DNA from: Ephydatia muelleri
Taxonomy: Eukaryota > Porifera > Demospongiae > Spongillida > Spongillidae
NCBI GenBank assembly: GCA_013339895.1
Contig: JABACO010000003.1
Span: forward strand, 16,098,634-16,162,633
DNA: 64,000 nucleotides
Direction: 5' to 3'
A program made the position numbers and the translations under genes. Position 1 is the first letter of the stretch; each line of letters begins with the position of its first letter. The notes under the pieces were generated by a model, which saw only the letters and a program-made list of their open reading frames with translations, was not told where the DNA came from and did no database searches. Below, piece after piece: positions 47,786-59,582 of the stretch.

Positions 47786-47911
47786 AAACAGCCTAACAAA
47801 CACAGAAATACAAATACTAAACACAGATTGTACACAGCACCACAGCAGGTAATGCACGCTATTACTATTACGTAAAATGAGCACACACATAAATACGCAA
47901 CGACTATGACT

Positions 47912-47943
<32 letters not shown>
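47912..47943. repeat. 32-nt poly-G tract
   Basis: Uninterrupted run of G. Length may be inexact because such runs are hard to sequence. Confidence 0.9.
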
Positions 47944-47948
<5 letters not shown>

Positions 47949-48219
47949 ACCGATCCTATTGCTTTTAGCAGTGCCAAAACCTTAATTGGAGGCAATTGCT
48001 CTATTCTTCACAATGGACTTGGCACAAAAGATAGGGTCTCCAATTGGCGCCCCTAAGATTTCAAAGTTCAGTGCATCTGATTTCTTCATCTCATCAGGAA
48101 AGCCTCTAAGGTCTCCTTTACTGAATAATTCACATTCACATTTGGAAGTATTGATAAAGAGACCCAGTGGAGGACGAAGCTGTTTAATAATGCTGAGTGC
48201 CTTTAAAGCTGCCTGTTTT

Positions 48220-48463
48220 GGGATCGTCTCCGCGAAAAGGGACCTAACGCATACATTATAAAATTTCCAGTACGCAAATGTAACGCTTGCGTTGAAATGT
48301 ATGGCTAATTATAAATGCAGAGCCTTAAAACTCCATGACGGATACCCCGATTCTCAGTGCAGAGGAAGCAATGTGTCGAGTACATTTCAGACTTCTATAT
48401 TATCAAATGATTCAGAATCTCGAAAAAAACATGCGTTAGGTCCCTTTTCGCGGAAACGATCCC
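48220..48463. mobile_element. Complete MITE, GGGATCGTYTCCGCG family
   Basis: GGGATCGTCTCCGCGAAAAG / GGACCTAACGCAT at the left is mirrored by ATGCGTTAGGTCCCTTTTCG / CGGAAACGATCCC at the right, 244 bp in total. No clear target duplication. Relatives: fragment at 13546, fragment at 48558 and the more distant palindrome at 13162. Confidence 0.75.
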
Positions 48464-48557
48464 ATGTACATATTAACCTACTAAATTATTAGTTTTATTC
48501 AAGAACGTGTGTAGATTATTATCGTTAGGTAGAGCACACTATTAAAAAAAAAAAAAT

Positions 48558-48655
48558 GGGACGTTCCCGCGAATGTGGACCTAACTTATACGTGATAACA
48601 TTTCCAGTACGCGCAAGAGAAATGTAACGCTTGCCCGTTGAAATGTAAAGTCTTC
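48558..48655. mobile_element. Second fragment of the same MITE family
   Basis: GGGACGTTCCCGCGAATGTG followed by ACCTAACTTATACGTGATAA and CATTTCCAGTACGC matches the left arm of 48220-48463. Its right half is missing. Confidence 0.55.
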
Positions 48656-48674
48656 ACAAGACCCGACAGTGAAT

Positions 48675-49356
48675 TAGGGTGTGTAACCTTTTTCATCAAA
48701 ATCGATTATTTCGACTATGAAAAAAAAGTCCAATCGTTTATAGCCACTTGCAAATCGGTTATTAGAAACATTAAATCGATTTTGGCGATTAATGCACTAT
48801 TAATTTGCGAACGTTTACCTAGTTTTTCCTTCTTTTTTTTTTTTGATATTGGTACGATAAATCACAGTTTCTCCAGTTTCATTGCTTATCAGCAGCGTAT
48901 GCCAAATTTAAATCATTAAAACAACAGTTACACGTGCCCTATAAGATAGTATCTACACAGGGACTGATTGAGGTGCCTATACTGCAGACTGCCAGAGAAA
49001 GCGCGAACGTATTTAAATTGCCGTGCCCACTGCGCGTGCACGGCGTATTTCATTTTTGAGGGAGGGCACTGATGGTTGACTTCAGCCAATGTCAATGTTT
49101 CTTTTTAGCGATTAATTAACCCGTTAGTAAGCCTTTGTACGGGCGGGAAAAGCGAAGGGCGATTTCCTACCGATTTCTGTGTCTGAAGGAAATGAATATC
49201 GATTAATCGCGACTAAGAAAAACAGAATCGGTTATTTCGACTAAAGGAAAGTCTGAAATCAGTAACCTGCTGTTCTACTAAATGTATAGTCGACCGAATA
49301 GGTAATCGCGAATAATCGATTAATCTACAAAACCTGAAAATCGGTTACACACCCTA
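48675..49356. mobile_element. Non-autonomous hAT with perfect 8-bp target duplication
   Basis: The 682-bp element has 14-bp perfect inverted ends (TAGGGTGTGTAACC / GGTTACACACCCTA) and exact CAGTGAAT flanks (48667-48674, 49357-49364). The interior repeats AATCGATTAWTCG-type words on both sides. It has no transposase. TAGGG-type ends and 8-bp duplications are typical of hAT elements. Confidence 0.9.
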
Positions 49357-49364
49357 CAGTGAAT

Positions 49365-51340
49365 AGACACTCGCTGAACCGCTACCTCTGCACATTGCGC
49401 GTTTCCCACGTGCTCATAGTTACATGCTGCGATGAGCAATTAGCAAATGGCATTTTGGCCTCGTAATACGCTTTCCGCGTACCTTCTCGCCGTTGTGACG
49501 TATCACCTCGAGCATCATCTCGAATCACGATAGTGCTTTTCCAAAGCGTGTTTGCATGGTCAACCATTCTGTCAAGAAGGCATTAAAAGGAATATGAATA
49601 AAAGTACTTCCATTGGCTGAAACACAAATTCTAAAAACTATTAGTGTGGATTTGATATTTTAGTTTGACTGGAAATTATTTCAAATCTTTTGTTATCAGT
49701 TCAAGTAGACAAAGTTGCTTATTCCTTTCCTATTGTATATTATGTGTGTTTGTCTACAAGTAACACCTTGACTACTTCAAAGATATATCGTGGCACAAAA
49801 ACACACTACGCCAAATCTTTTCTTACTTCTCTTCGCCTTGTTGAACCAAAGTGCAGGATTACACGAGATGCTAGCTTTGCAAGATATCGCCTTCGACGCA
49901 ACTGAAGTAAAAATTTCAGGCAGCATACGTGGTTTAAATTTCGCGGTGATAACGGCGCATGCGCATATCCATGTTTGGTAAATATAATTACGGTATCCCA
50001 ATGCAAATGTTCAGCAGTATCCCAAGAAGATTGCCACCTCTGAAGCCGCCATTTTATTTGCTAGTTGCACTTAAAACGTTTCTATACTTTACAACACAAA
50101 TACCACAATACTTAAATCGCTATGCGTAAGCCGCCATTTTATTTGCTAGTTGCGTTTCTATACTTTACAACACAAATACCAAAATACTTCAATCGCTGAG
50201 TACAACACTCAAGATATACATGTATATTGCAGTCCTATGATAATTATAAATATATAAGTAGCATACATGACCATGTTCTGTGCATACATGGACACTTACA
50301 CCAGCAGTGGGTATTTTCTTCTCACCCTTGCAGGAGTGCTGGAGTGCTGGTGTTGGAGCGCTGGTGGTGGAGTGCGTGTTGTAGACGGTGAAAGTGTTCA
50401 CCGTATCCATGAACGCCAAACATTCCTCGAAGTGTAGAGGAAGCATTCAGATTAATTAAAAATAATAATATTGGCAGAGTGCTCACCGATCATCCATAAA
50501 TGAATAGCTGCTAGAAGTCTTCACAAGAACTCGCTAAACCGCTACCTGCACGTAGCGCACGTGCTAATTGTTACATGCTGGCAAGCCTGCGTTTCTTAAA
50601 ACGCTTTCACTGTACCATATCGCCCGTTGTGACGTATCACCTCCGTATCCTCCAAGCAAGTCAGGGCTTCTTCAAAGCGTGTTTGCTCAATCTGTCAATA
50701 AGGCATTAAAAGGAATGTGAATAAATTACTTCCATTGGTAGAAACAAATAAAAACTATTATTGCTGATTTGAATATAGCCTAGTAGTCTGGCTTGAAATT
50801 TAGACAATTATTTCAAATCTTTTGTTATCAGTTCGAGTAGACAAAGTTACGTATTACTTTAATTCCTATTCTTCGATATGCGTTTATCTAGCAGTAACAC
50901 CTTGCTGACTTCAAAGAAACGCTAATTGACCGATACCGCGGCACAAACACATACTACAGCAAATATTTTCTTACTTCTCTTCGCCTTTGTTCATCCGAAG
51001 TGCAGGATTACACGAGATTCAAGCTTTGAAAGAATTGCAGCGATATCGTCTTCGACGCAAAAAAAATTTCAGGCGGTTTAAAATTCGCGATGTTAACGGC
51101 GCATGCGCTTATTCAGATTTGGTAAATAAAATTACGGTATTCCAATTCAGCAAGAAGGTTGCTACCATTTTATTTGCGTTACTAATGTGTGAGAAAATAA
51201 TATATCAAAAGGCGCCTAAAAATGTTCCGCCCAAGTATGACTATCACAAGCTCTTATTTTGCACTCTACTTGTAATTTTGACATTTGAATACCTGGGCAA
51301 TGTTTTAAAAACAGCTAGTTTAATTTGAATGAGCGGTGAT
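49365..51340. repeat. Diverged tandem duplication, period about 1.15 kb
   Basis: 49370-50010 and 50520-51150 align throughout: CTCGCTGAACCGCTACCT / CTCGCTAAACCGCTACCT, GTGACGTATCACCTC, CAAAGCGTGTTTGC, GGCATTAAAAGGAAT, GTTATCAGTTC(A/G)AGTAGAC, GCAGGATTACACGAGAT, GGCGCATGCGC. No frame is conserved between the two, so a gene duplicate is not supported. Confidence 0.75.
50042..50200. repeat. Two-copy direct repeat of about 80 bp
   Basis: GCCGCCATTTTATTTGCTAG, GTTTCTATACTTTACAACAC and AAATACCAMAATACTTMAAT occur twice in order, the first copy having a 10-base extra piece (ACTTAAAACG). Confidence 0.8.
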
Positions 51341-51564
51341 GGCGGCTAAATAAACGATTTTTACATTTTTATTTAGTTTTAAGTTATTAAGAATGCTATC
51401 CATCCATGATCCACCCCAAAATGCAGCAGCAAATAAGGCAGTAAATGGACCCGAATAGTTGGCAGTAGCGATATAATACCTGCATGCCACGGAGCGTAGT
51501 AATTGCACAAGATGGAGGGATTCGTTCTGCCATTCAGCTCAGCTGCATTTGTGGTGGGCGTCTC

Positions 51565-51981
51565 TTAAGTTTCTCCCTCTGTTTTGCACGCATTAGGAGC
51601 TATACAGGAGTAACAGACGGTGGTGAGATATACGTGTGTGAGGACGTGTTCTCCCCTCGTAGGTTTTTTATTTTGTATAACAACTCTCGTGGACATCATT
51701 ACGTCCTTAGCAGCCTCTATACCTTTTATCACTCCAAAGCTCATCTGTTCACATGAAGTTTGTCTCAAATACGCCAGCCCCGTTTCTCCCACCTTACGAA
51801 GACTTTTGAATGTGACATTACTCGGGCGATAACAAAGACAAACAGAACTGAATCTTCTTACTTCATTTCTATCTTCTTTTGCGAGTCTGCTCTCAAGGTC
51901 CACCAAAATGCAATTCAAGAAAAGTCTGCATGGTGAATAATGTATAATTGTTCCAATGCTCCACCTTATATCTGTGAGCAA
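51565..51981 (-). CDS. Unassigned minus-strand frame
   Basis: A 138-residue frame with a charged, helical middle (VDLESRLAKEDRNEVRRFSS, then LRKVGETGLAYLRQ and FGVIKGIEAAKD). The KED motif followed by R-F faintly recalls death-effector-type folds, but this is a weak resemblance, not an assignment. No obvious partner exons. It could be a real host exon in this otherwise repeat-rich window. Confidence 0.3.
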   Translation of the reverse strand: MLTDIRWSIGTIIHYSPCRLFLNCILVDLESRLAKEDRNEVRRFSSVCLCYRPSNVTFKSLRKVGETGLAYLRQTSCEQMSFGVIKGIEAAKDVMMSTRVVIQNKKPTRGEHVLTHVYLTTVCYSCIAPNACKTEGET

Positions 51982-52027
51982 TTATTATGAATTAGTCGGG
52001 GTAAACAAAAGTGGGTGGGGGGTGAAA

Positions 52028-52641
52028 TTAATTTTCTAATTTCCACAAGTACACATCCATATGTAACAATGACGTCAATGGACACTGAGATACCACTGTC
52101 CCAACAGGTGACCAAGATGTCTGCTGGATAGGTTTCCAAACTGCACTGTCCCCAGCCAAGCCAACTTCAAATGTACAGCCACACCAGCCGCCCTGGAATG
52201 AATTGAAGAGCACATTGGGCTAAGCCTCTCTTGCCACTAGTAACCCTTATATGGTCAAGTGCATGTATGGATAACAGCATTTCTTCTTGTCACTGAAGGG
52301 TTGATTCCCAGCGAATGCTTGAAACTCATTTTGGTGAAGGTTTCAAGAGACACAAGTCACAGCAATGAAACACATGTGGCCATACCAGCAATGGAACTGA
52401 TGAGGATGCACCTCAATTGCACCTGATAGTTACTTTTGTGTAAATGTAGGACTGTCCTTGTAAAGGTGTTGTAGTGAACTCATCCAAATAGGACACAAGC
52501 AACCAGTCCCACATAATAGTAAAATGACTGCCAGTCACATTATGGTTCGTATTTCATTACAAATTTAATTATTCAAATATTAATATTTATGATTTGGTCA
52601 ACACCAATGCAGCCTGCCCCTCCCCACTGCCCACCACCACT

Positions 52642-52642
<1 letters not shown>
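52028..52642 (-). other. Unassigned; small minus frame at 52028-52213
   Basis: A 61-residue minus-strand frame (GGWCGCTFEVGLAGDSAVWK) has no recognised family. The rest of the stretch is spacer. Confidence 0.25.

Positions 52643-52681
<39 letters not shown>
52643..52681. repeat. 39-nt poly-C tract
   Basis: Uninterrupted run of C. Confidence 0.9.
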
Positions 52682-52684
<3 letters not shown>

Positions 52685-53411
52685 CACCAAACACAAAACA
52701 AGCTTCATCACAAAATCTACAAGGACAGGTACCTGCAATCACACAGCTGACTGGAAAGTACAAACAATTACTATTGTCTCTGGCCCAATCATGGCATACA
52801 AAGGACCTACATGGGATGTAGACAATCGTCAGACAGGGAGTTGGCCCCTCCCATCATAGTCCCCTGGTGCAGTGAACTACATGGACTGTGGGTCAACGAG
52901 ACCATGTCCAATACACTTGTGCTCCTTGGAGTCCATACCTCCCAGGTTCCAGGTCGCTGTACTCCCACACGATGTTCCACATTGCATTGCTTGCGACTGA
53001 CATAGGTGTGACTTCATGAAGGAGTGCCCATCATCAAGCTTCTGCATGGCTTTGTCAAACTTTAATAGCTACTGTAGCCCAGGAGTGGATGGTTGGTGAG
53101 CTTCATCTGTCTGCCAGCTCCTTGGAGTGGGAAGTCCAGCCACTCTGCTATATGGAGTTGCATCACCCCATTTTATTAGCCACGCCCAACGTACCGCCGC
53201 CCCTCCCCCTCGCAATTTCCGTCCTAGTCAAAGCACTTCCCACTTCAAACGTCCCATAGTCGAGTCAGCGCTCCGTCAAACTGGTTCATCCCGTCCAACT
53301 GTGCACGTTCTTGGCTGTGCAACGTTCTTGGCTGTGCACGACGTCCAGTATCACAATGGCCGTCTCGTATAATAATATTCCACAACAGCTTCACCTTGCT
53401 GCCGTGTCACG
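52682..53411. other. No recognisable gene
   Basis: Several short frames without motifs. At 53308-53340 the phrase GTTCTTGGCTGTGCA is duplicated in tandem. Confidence 0.4.
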
Positions 53412-53739
53412 CAGGGGCGGACGCAGGATTTAGAGTTAGGGGGGGCGCAAGTGGCGTATCCAGGATTTCAGCGAGGGGTGTGCTTAAGGTCAGGGCCCAT
53501 ACAAAAAGTGGGGGGGGGGGGGGGCGCTTCAGGTCCGATATACGAAAAGTGGGGGTTCATTCCGCTTCAGATATCTTTGGGCACACAGAAAATATCTACA
53601 TGTACCTACCTACTTCACACGCGCGCGCGAATTGCCGGCAAAGGTTAACTTATTATAATTTTTTTGTCGTCCATATGTTAGGGGGGGCGTGCGCCCTCCA
53701 CGCCCCCCCCCCCCCCCCCCCCCCCTAAATCCGCCACTG
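53412..53739. mobile_element. Nested MITE of the CAGGGGCGGA family
   Basis: The outer left end CAGGGGCGGACGCAGGATTT and right end CTAAATCCGCCACTG are inverted. At 53448 an internal second left end (GTGGCGTATCCAGGATTTCA) and the following GGTCAGG / AAAAAGTGGGGG match, inverted, the right part of the MITE at 29814-30155. The interior also shares the TTCACACGCGCGCGCG word. No matching flanking duplication was found. Confidence 0.7.
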
Positions 53740-53746
53740 GTGTGGT

Positions 53747-53945
53747 ATGACGGTGTTAGTTTCGTGCCCAGACCCACTGCATCGCAGCTGCGGGTGGATT
53801 ACATCACTGCTTCGCGTGGCGGTGATGTAATCCATCTGAGCCTATGACGGTGTATTGGTCTCGTGCCCAGACCCAATGCCACGAGAAGATCTAAAGGTCC
53901 CTGGTTCAACCCGGGTTTCGACTTTGTTTTTTGTTTTTTCTCTTT
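53747..53945. repeat. Inverted-repeat family copy with a tRNA-like B box
   Basis: GGATTACATCAC...GTGATGTAATCC forms a 12-bp stem at 53796-53834. GACGGTGT...TCGTGCCCAGACCCA occurs twice, 100 bp apart (53747, 53847). At 53909-53920 CTGGTTCAACCC resembles an RNA polymerase III B box and is followed by a T-rich tract, as in tRNA-derived SINEs. No A box or cloverleaf could be drawn. Confidence 0.4.
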
Positions 53946-55280
53946 GTATTATTATTTATCGCCAGCAGTATTTGTTGTGGTTTTTAGTGTTTGATGTATA
54001 ATAAACGGAATCATATTTATCACTTTCAAACTTTCATTCTGCAGGTAATAAGTCCTCCAATTAATTAACATTATTTTATCTCATTAATCTTTAATCTGCG
54101 TGAAACGATCCTGAATTCAGGATCGGTAAAATCCTGAATTCAGGATAGTGAGTTCTTCCGTTTATAACAACCATTGCAGAGAAAATTAAAATCATTAAAA
54201 CATAGAAGCTGTTTGTTTCAACAATGGTGCGCACATTCTATAGCAGGAATAATTTTTATCATCTAGAAAGCTGCCCAAACTTCTAGGATGCATAAGCACG
54301 TTGCGTTGCTCTCGCTTACATAAATTAAATGATTACAATTCATAGTTTGGAATGCTTACAAAGAGCATTGAACATATCAATTTTACTCCTTTTCACTACT
54401 TATTGGTGGTAGCACCTCCAGACTCTTGTTAGAAGTTGTATTTTTATCAAACTTGTACTCAAAATAATAGAAAAGTGTAATTAATGATCACTGTCCGAGC
54501 ATCCGCCCCTTCTTTTTATGTCCCAACAGTACTGGTGACAGCATTTCTACCAATGCCAGGCATTTCTGCATTGCTCGCAACGACAGAAATGCTGTTTTAT
54601 TGTTATTTGCAGAGGCTAACCATCGTACACCCGCTCTGACTCGCTTCGCTTAGTCCGTCTTGAGTTCATTCGATGCTCGTATCTCCTGTGTCCCATATTC
54701 TTAAATTTGCTTATATGGCTCTCCTTACAGATCTTTGTAACAGTTTCTATCTTGAGTAAGTTTTGGTTTGATTTACATCTATTCAATCTTTATTGCCTAA
54801 CTTCACATTTTATATCCAAAAAAAATCATTTAATATTATTCATTACATTTGGCTTCATCTATGACACCAGGTAGCATTAGGCCAATAGTGATCAGGATGT
54901 CAACACCTCAGCTGCTAATGCACTAATGTATAATAAAATGATAAAACCTCACTGCTACTTACACCTGTGTATGAGCATAGCGTGATGTAATCCATCTGCA
55001 TCAGTTATGTGGGTCTGGGTACTGGCAGCTATGATACAAGTTTGAGGTGGTTGATACTGTTGCTACTGGCGCACTCACACATTAGCCCAAACTACTGTAT
55101 TTTCTAAGGTATACTATACATTGTCACACTTGCTGTACATGTGTAGCTGCTATTCAGGCAGGCTTTGAAAGGGGTAATTCACAACCACACACGAATGTAG
55201 CAATGGAGCCGTCATGTGCTGTTGACACAAGCACTGCGCTGTCAACAGTATTTATTCTATAATGAACGGAGTAGGAATGC
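53946..55280. other. No gene; small inverted repeats
   Basis: ATCCTGAATTCAGGAT occurs twice at 54110-54147 (palindromic). ACAGCATTTCT...AGAAATGCTGT form a stem at 54537-54598. 54979-55034 carries GTGATGTAATCCATCTGC and GGGTCTGGGTAC of the repeat family also seen at 47700 and 53747. Otherwise AT-rich spacer. Confidence 0.5.
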
Positions 55281-55283
55281 CAT

Positions 55284-55287
<4 letters not shown>

Positions 55288-55341
<54 letters not shown>

Positions 55342-55536
55342 CAAACAGTGTGTGAATGACAAACCGTTTGTGTGTGTGTGTGTGTGTTGTGTGTATGTGT
55401 GTGATGTGTGTCTTTGTGTTGTGTTATGGTGTGTCTGTGTGTGTGGTGTGTGTCTGTGTGTCTGTGTGTCTCTGTGTGTGGTGTTATGGTGTGTGTGTGT
55501 GTGTGTGTACGTGTGTATGTGTGTGTGCACATGTTT
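55288..55536. repeat. (GT)n microsatellite cluster
   Basis: Pure GT run at 55288-55339, then interrupted GTGTCTGTGTGT and GTGTTATGGTGTGT units. Interruptions such as GTGTGTGAATGACAAAC are the inverse of those at 16900-17050. Confidence 0.9.
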
Positions 55537-56159
55537 GTTGTATTTATGTTCACACCATTGGTTACCTCATCATAGCACAAACTGGACTGTGCAGCTGTCA
55601 ATACAGCAAAGTGGACAATCAGAACATGCAACCATCGAAGAGCAAATTATTTGTAATGCAATACTCACAGCTGCCCAACTGAGTGCTCCCGCCACCAGAG
55701 AAAACAAAATCTGTCAAGCAGCACCTTAACTGGCATTCCCAATGAGATGGGGGCCTTCATCTCCATAACAGTCACCAAGGCCACCCACATCCAGACCAGA
55801 ACCACAGACCTACCATCATGTCCCTCCAGCTGTCCCCCACTTATAAACTTTTTTCCACAAATATTTGGACCTGAACCCCTTAAGTTTCACTCTCACCCTT
55901 GGGGACCTGGTGGTATTCCTACAGTAGTTGGCATTTGAGCGATATACCAGTATACTAAAATGCCGCACCTCATAACACAACATGCATATATAAAATACAC
56001 AGTATCAATTCTTATAGATGTAGAAAAAAAAAGCATAGAAATAAAAAGGGTCAATAAATTTAAAAGTGTGCAGTTTGACAACACAAGTAGGAAGGGAGAC
56101 TATATAAGGAGTGCATTCATATCAGCGGCTGACGAGGATTAAATATGCATGCATGTGTA

Positions 56160-56832
56160 AATCCTTAATATTATGATGCATGCTGAAATAACTACCTAAT
56201 CTTACTTTAGTGATTCCACATTTGGCAATTTCTGGAGCAAGTGCTTGTGCTTCAAAGCTAATTACTATCGAATACAAGAAACAACCACCACAGTGCTTTC
56301 CCTTGTAATGCAAACCAAATGGCAGTATTTGTAGGCCACCCTCTATACCCACAACACTGCCAAAGATCTCAAGTGTGTAGAGGATAATCATGGGAGGTCA
56401 ACTCCAAATTATTGCATCACCTTCCCACTATATTCTCTTTATCAAAATTATCTAACTCAACACATGTGCATAGAAGACACCTTCAACCGTACTGCAAACA
56501 CAGTATATGAGGTGCTTCAAGACTATACTTATGTGCTTGTATTTTTTTAACTTGGTCTTTGGGTTTGTTTGTGCATGGTGCTGGGGAATTTGGGTGGCCC
56601 CTGGGCTTTGGGGATTTAATTATTGGGTTTGTGCGGCATGTAACAATAGGGGTGGAGCCTGGTCTGGTACCGAATGGTACGTTCTTTGCAGAAGGCTAAA
56701 TCGATTCCGCTTCTTGTTCACCCATGTGACCAAATCCAACCTGTGTTCGTCTTGCCTGTAGCACTGTATGCTCTTGCATCTGCAGTCTGGGAATAATTTC
56801 TCCATAAACTGTGCTATTGTAGATCTAGCCAT
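56160..56832 (-). CDS. Two possible minus-strand exons, unassigned
   Basis: 56832-56622 reads STIAQFMEKLFPDCRCKSIQ and LVTWVNKKRNRFSLLQ; 56391-56200 reads GGLQILPFGLHYKGKHCGGC and FEAQALAPEIAKCGITK, ending at a donor-like AAA|GTAAGA. They share strand and spacing suitable for one gene, but no family is recognised and the frame link is unproven. Confidence 0.25.
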
Positions 56833-56839
56833 ATGATGT

Positions 56840-57590
56840 GTTCACTATTATCTAGTACATACCTACCTAGATTATTTCATACAGGAACTACTAGAAATTC
56901 TGGCAAGTCGAGACTAGGTACCTATCTGATTCAGTTCCTATTATCAGGATAGTTAGCAAATATGATATGCATTACACAGGAAGCCATTGAATTGACAATT
57001 AAAGTCCAATTATGAGGATCCCAACCTTTTGTACCATTACAAACATAATAGTTCCTATGCAAAGGAAGATCAATACTGAATGAAACATTATCTACTCTGA
57101 AATCCAGAATTTAATAGAAAATTAATATCCCAATTCCTCCCAGCCTCACCCCCCCCCCCCCCCCCCCTTTTTTTTTAATTTGTATTGCACCATTTAATTA
57201 TTCAAGTGTCAAAGCATGCATGGGTTCATTTCATGGTCTAAGTCTAGTTGGACAACATCTGCACCTAAGCACAATGTATCAAACAGTTCCTACATGTTAC
57301 CTGCATTACATTAGGCATTTTGAATATCTTGAAATTGAAATAGTTGTGATGTACAGTCGTTATACTAAAGTTGTATTGCACTTCTTCTTTGGCAAGTCTC
57401 TAGTACGTTTTTACACTCCTGGTTGAGTGAATATAGCTGCTGAAGCTCTCTGACATATTGGCTGTACATTAATTCTCTTTCAGCAATAGGATAGGCTACC
57501 AAAGGCCATGGTAGTTGAAACATTTGGTTTATATAGCAACCAACATTATGGATGCTGTTCTCTTACTTAGTTAGAAGGGCCAAACAATTT
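56840..57590. other. No gene seen
   Basis: AT-rich spacer with a C tract (about 57150-57168) followed by a T tract. Confidence 0.4.
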
Positions 57591-57619
57591 TCTGAGAGTA
57601 GGGTTTTCCCCATTTGTGG

Positions 57620-59411
57620 GCCAAATATGCTGCTAGTAAAATGTCCAGTCCTCTCTGTGAAGAAGTCCATCAACTGACATCACTAGTGGTGTAATGTTAC
57701 CCCTCCTGTCAGATACAGCCTGTTCATAAATCATTTTCTTCTCTTTAGCTCCAGATTCCAAGACTGATTCGGGTGAACGGTTTCGATGAGATGGAGTATC
57801 AGTGTCAATGACCTTGATGTCAAATAATGCCCGCTTCACCTGAGGTTGCCGTGTATCTCTTATCCCCAAATAATGCCCGCTTCACCTGAGGTTGCCGTGT
57901 ATCTCTTATCCCCAAATAATGCCCGCTTCACCTGAGGTTGCCATGTATCTCTTATCCCCAAATCAAGTCACAGCCCATCATCTCCTGTGCTAACATCAGC
58001 CTCTCTGACAACTGGCTCCTTGATGACTGGGCTCCACACCTGTGCTGCCATATCTCCTATGCAGTCTCTGATTTCATCGTGCCTCTGGATGATGAGTCCT
58101 CCCTTCTTGCAATCCAGGGCATGCTGAAGAGACATGATGGCCCCACCACCATCACATCTGGGAGGTAGACAAAGAGGATCCCTCAAATAACGTATGGCTA
58201 GGCAGTCTCGGAACTGCATAGGTGGTATTTCTGAAGTGGAAGTATGGTGAGCCAAGTTGATGTCTTTCCTTTCAGTGCTCTTCTAATTGCTCTCTGTCGA
58301 TCAGGGTTAAAGGTAAGTATGATACTCTGAAGCATACCCTTAGCCTTAGCCCTCAATTTCCTGGCAGTATTCAGAGCCTCCAAATATTGTTCATGGTGAA
58401 AGTTAGTCACACCCTTAATCGCTCCACTCACTGTGGCTGTGCCCTGTTTGGATGTGTTGTATGTTTGTAGTGCAGTTGCAGTTGAATCATAAATACCAGG
58501 ACCAGCAAGGGATGTGGGCAACTGAAACAAAAACATTTCATTATCAGTGACTGCTCCTCCTAGTAAAGATAGAAAGAACTGTGTTGTGATCACATGCTGT
58601 AAAGGGTAAGAATGAGTCTGCACAATCTGGAACCACTCTCTGAACGAACTCCCATTCACACTGCAGTGATTTGATCATAGTGCTAAAAGCTACCTGAGGT
58701 GCCTTGACTGCTGCCTTGGATACTTTGCCAACAACCACCACCCAGTGCATGGTCAACCTTTTGTTTCATAAAGTTTTTGCAGTCCTCCGGAGTGCCAATC
58801 ACACCTCCAAGGAAGCGATGGCCACTGACACCGTAATCCCTAAGTCTTTGAAGTTGTCTTTAGCTGCATCCTCGTATTGTGGTGCCACTACTAAAACACT
58901 TTTGGTTGGTTCTGCAAAGTAGCCATACCCTGGTCCTAGTTGAATGAGTTTATCAAGCCACAAACGAATTTGTGACAGCTTCCCTGCACATGCTGAGTCG
59001 TCTGCATACCAGCATTGTACAAAGTTTTGTTTGGAAGTGAGAGACCTGATCAATGGTAAAACAGCTACTGCATTGAAAAACATAGACAGTGCATGGGTCA
59101 CCCTGTTTAACTCCTTCCTTACTGTAAATGCATTATTTAGAGCCCTTCAAAACCAACATAGAATAACTTCTGTAAGTGTTATATAGGAACCTGCTGCATC
59201 GTGGCCATAATACACGTGCATTCCATAAAGCTGTAACCCTGTGCATCATATTAAAGGCATTCATTGCATCGAATCCCCAACCATCACTTGCAAATTGATC
59301 GTACAGGTCTGTCGTGGCATGGATAGCACCCTCAATACTAGCTTTCAAACCCATTGCTAGCTGTTCCACACCACAATCATCTTCGACATCTCTACCAGTC
59401 AGCAGGGCCAC
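57620..59411 (-). pseudogene. Reverse-transcriptase element, second subfamily, 5'-truncated
   Basis: From 59411 downward: GVEQLAMGLKASIEGAIHAT, WNARVLWPRCSRFLYNTYRS, then in another frame the catalytic box WYADDSACAG at about 59010 and PTKSVLVVAP; then 58659-58198, a connection region (SLAGPGIYDS, FHHEQYLEALNTAR); then 58255-57968, a knuckle (HALDCKKGGLIIQRHDEIRD) and EPVVREAD; finally 57869-57633, ALFDIKVIDTD and NITPLVMSVDG. The Cys/His knuckle plus DIKVID tail is the same plan as the copy at 44508-47587, but the sequence is clearly a different subfamily. Frameshifts, and the triplication at 57822-57959, disable it. The RT N-terminus is missing beyond 59411. Confidence 0.8.
57822..57959. 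repeat. 46-bp tandem triplication inside the RT tail
   Basis: Three copies start at 57822, 57868 and 57914 (AAATAATGCCCGCTTCACCT...CTCTTATCCCC); copy 3 has one change (GCCATG for GCCGTG). 46 is not a multiple of three, so it shifts the frame within the nuclease-like domain. Confidence 0.97.
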
Positions 59412-59423
59412 ACTGTAAATAAA

Positions 59424-59497
59424 AAAGAGTGCCCTTCACTCTTGCGCTCGCTTACTCCTCTGGAGTGAAGCAAGCGCAAGAGTGAAGGGTACTCTTT
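59424..59497. repeat. Strong hairpin, about 34-bp arms
   Basis: AAAGAGTGCCCTTCACTCTT / GCGCTCGCTT is mirrored by AAGCAAGCGCAAGAGTGAAG / GGTACTCTTT with about two mismatches, one bulge and a three-base loop. It lies exactly at the truncated 5' end of the RT remnant. Confidence 0.9.
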
Positions 59498-59582
59498 GCT
59501 AGCTAAATAGTGAAGCTCAATCTCTGAAGAGTGACGTTCATTCTGTGGAATTTAGTGAATTTAGTGATAGTGCCTGCAATTA

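Noticed and set aside
49370-51150. Duplicated protein-coding gene
   Set aside because: The two halves align at DNA level, but indels are not in multiples of three and no common frame survives.
53847-53930. tRNA gene
   Set aside because: A B-box-like GGTTCAACCC is present, but no acceptor stem, anticodon arm or A box could be folded; at most a SINE remnant.
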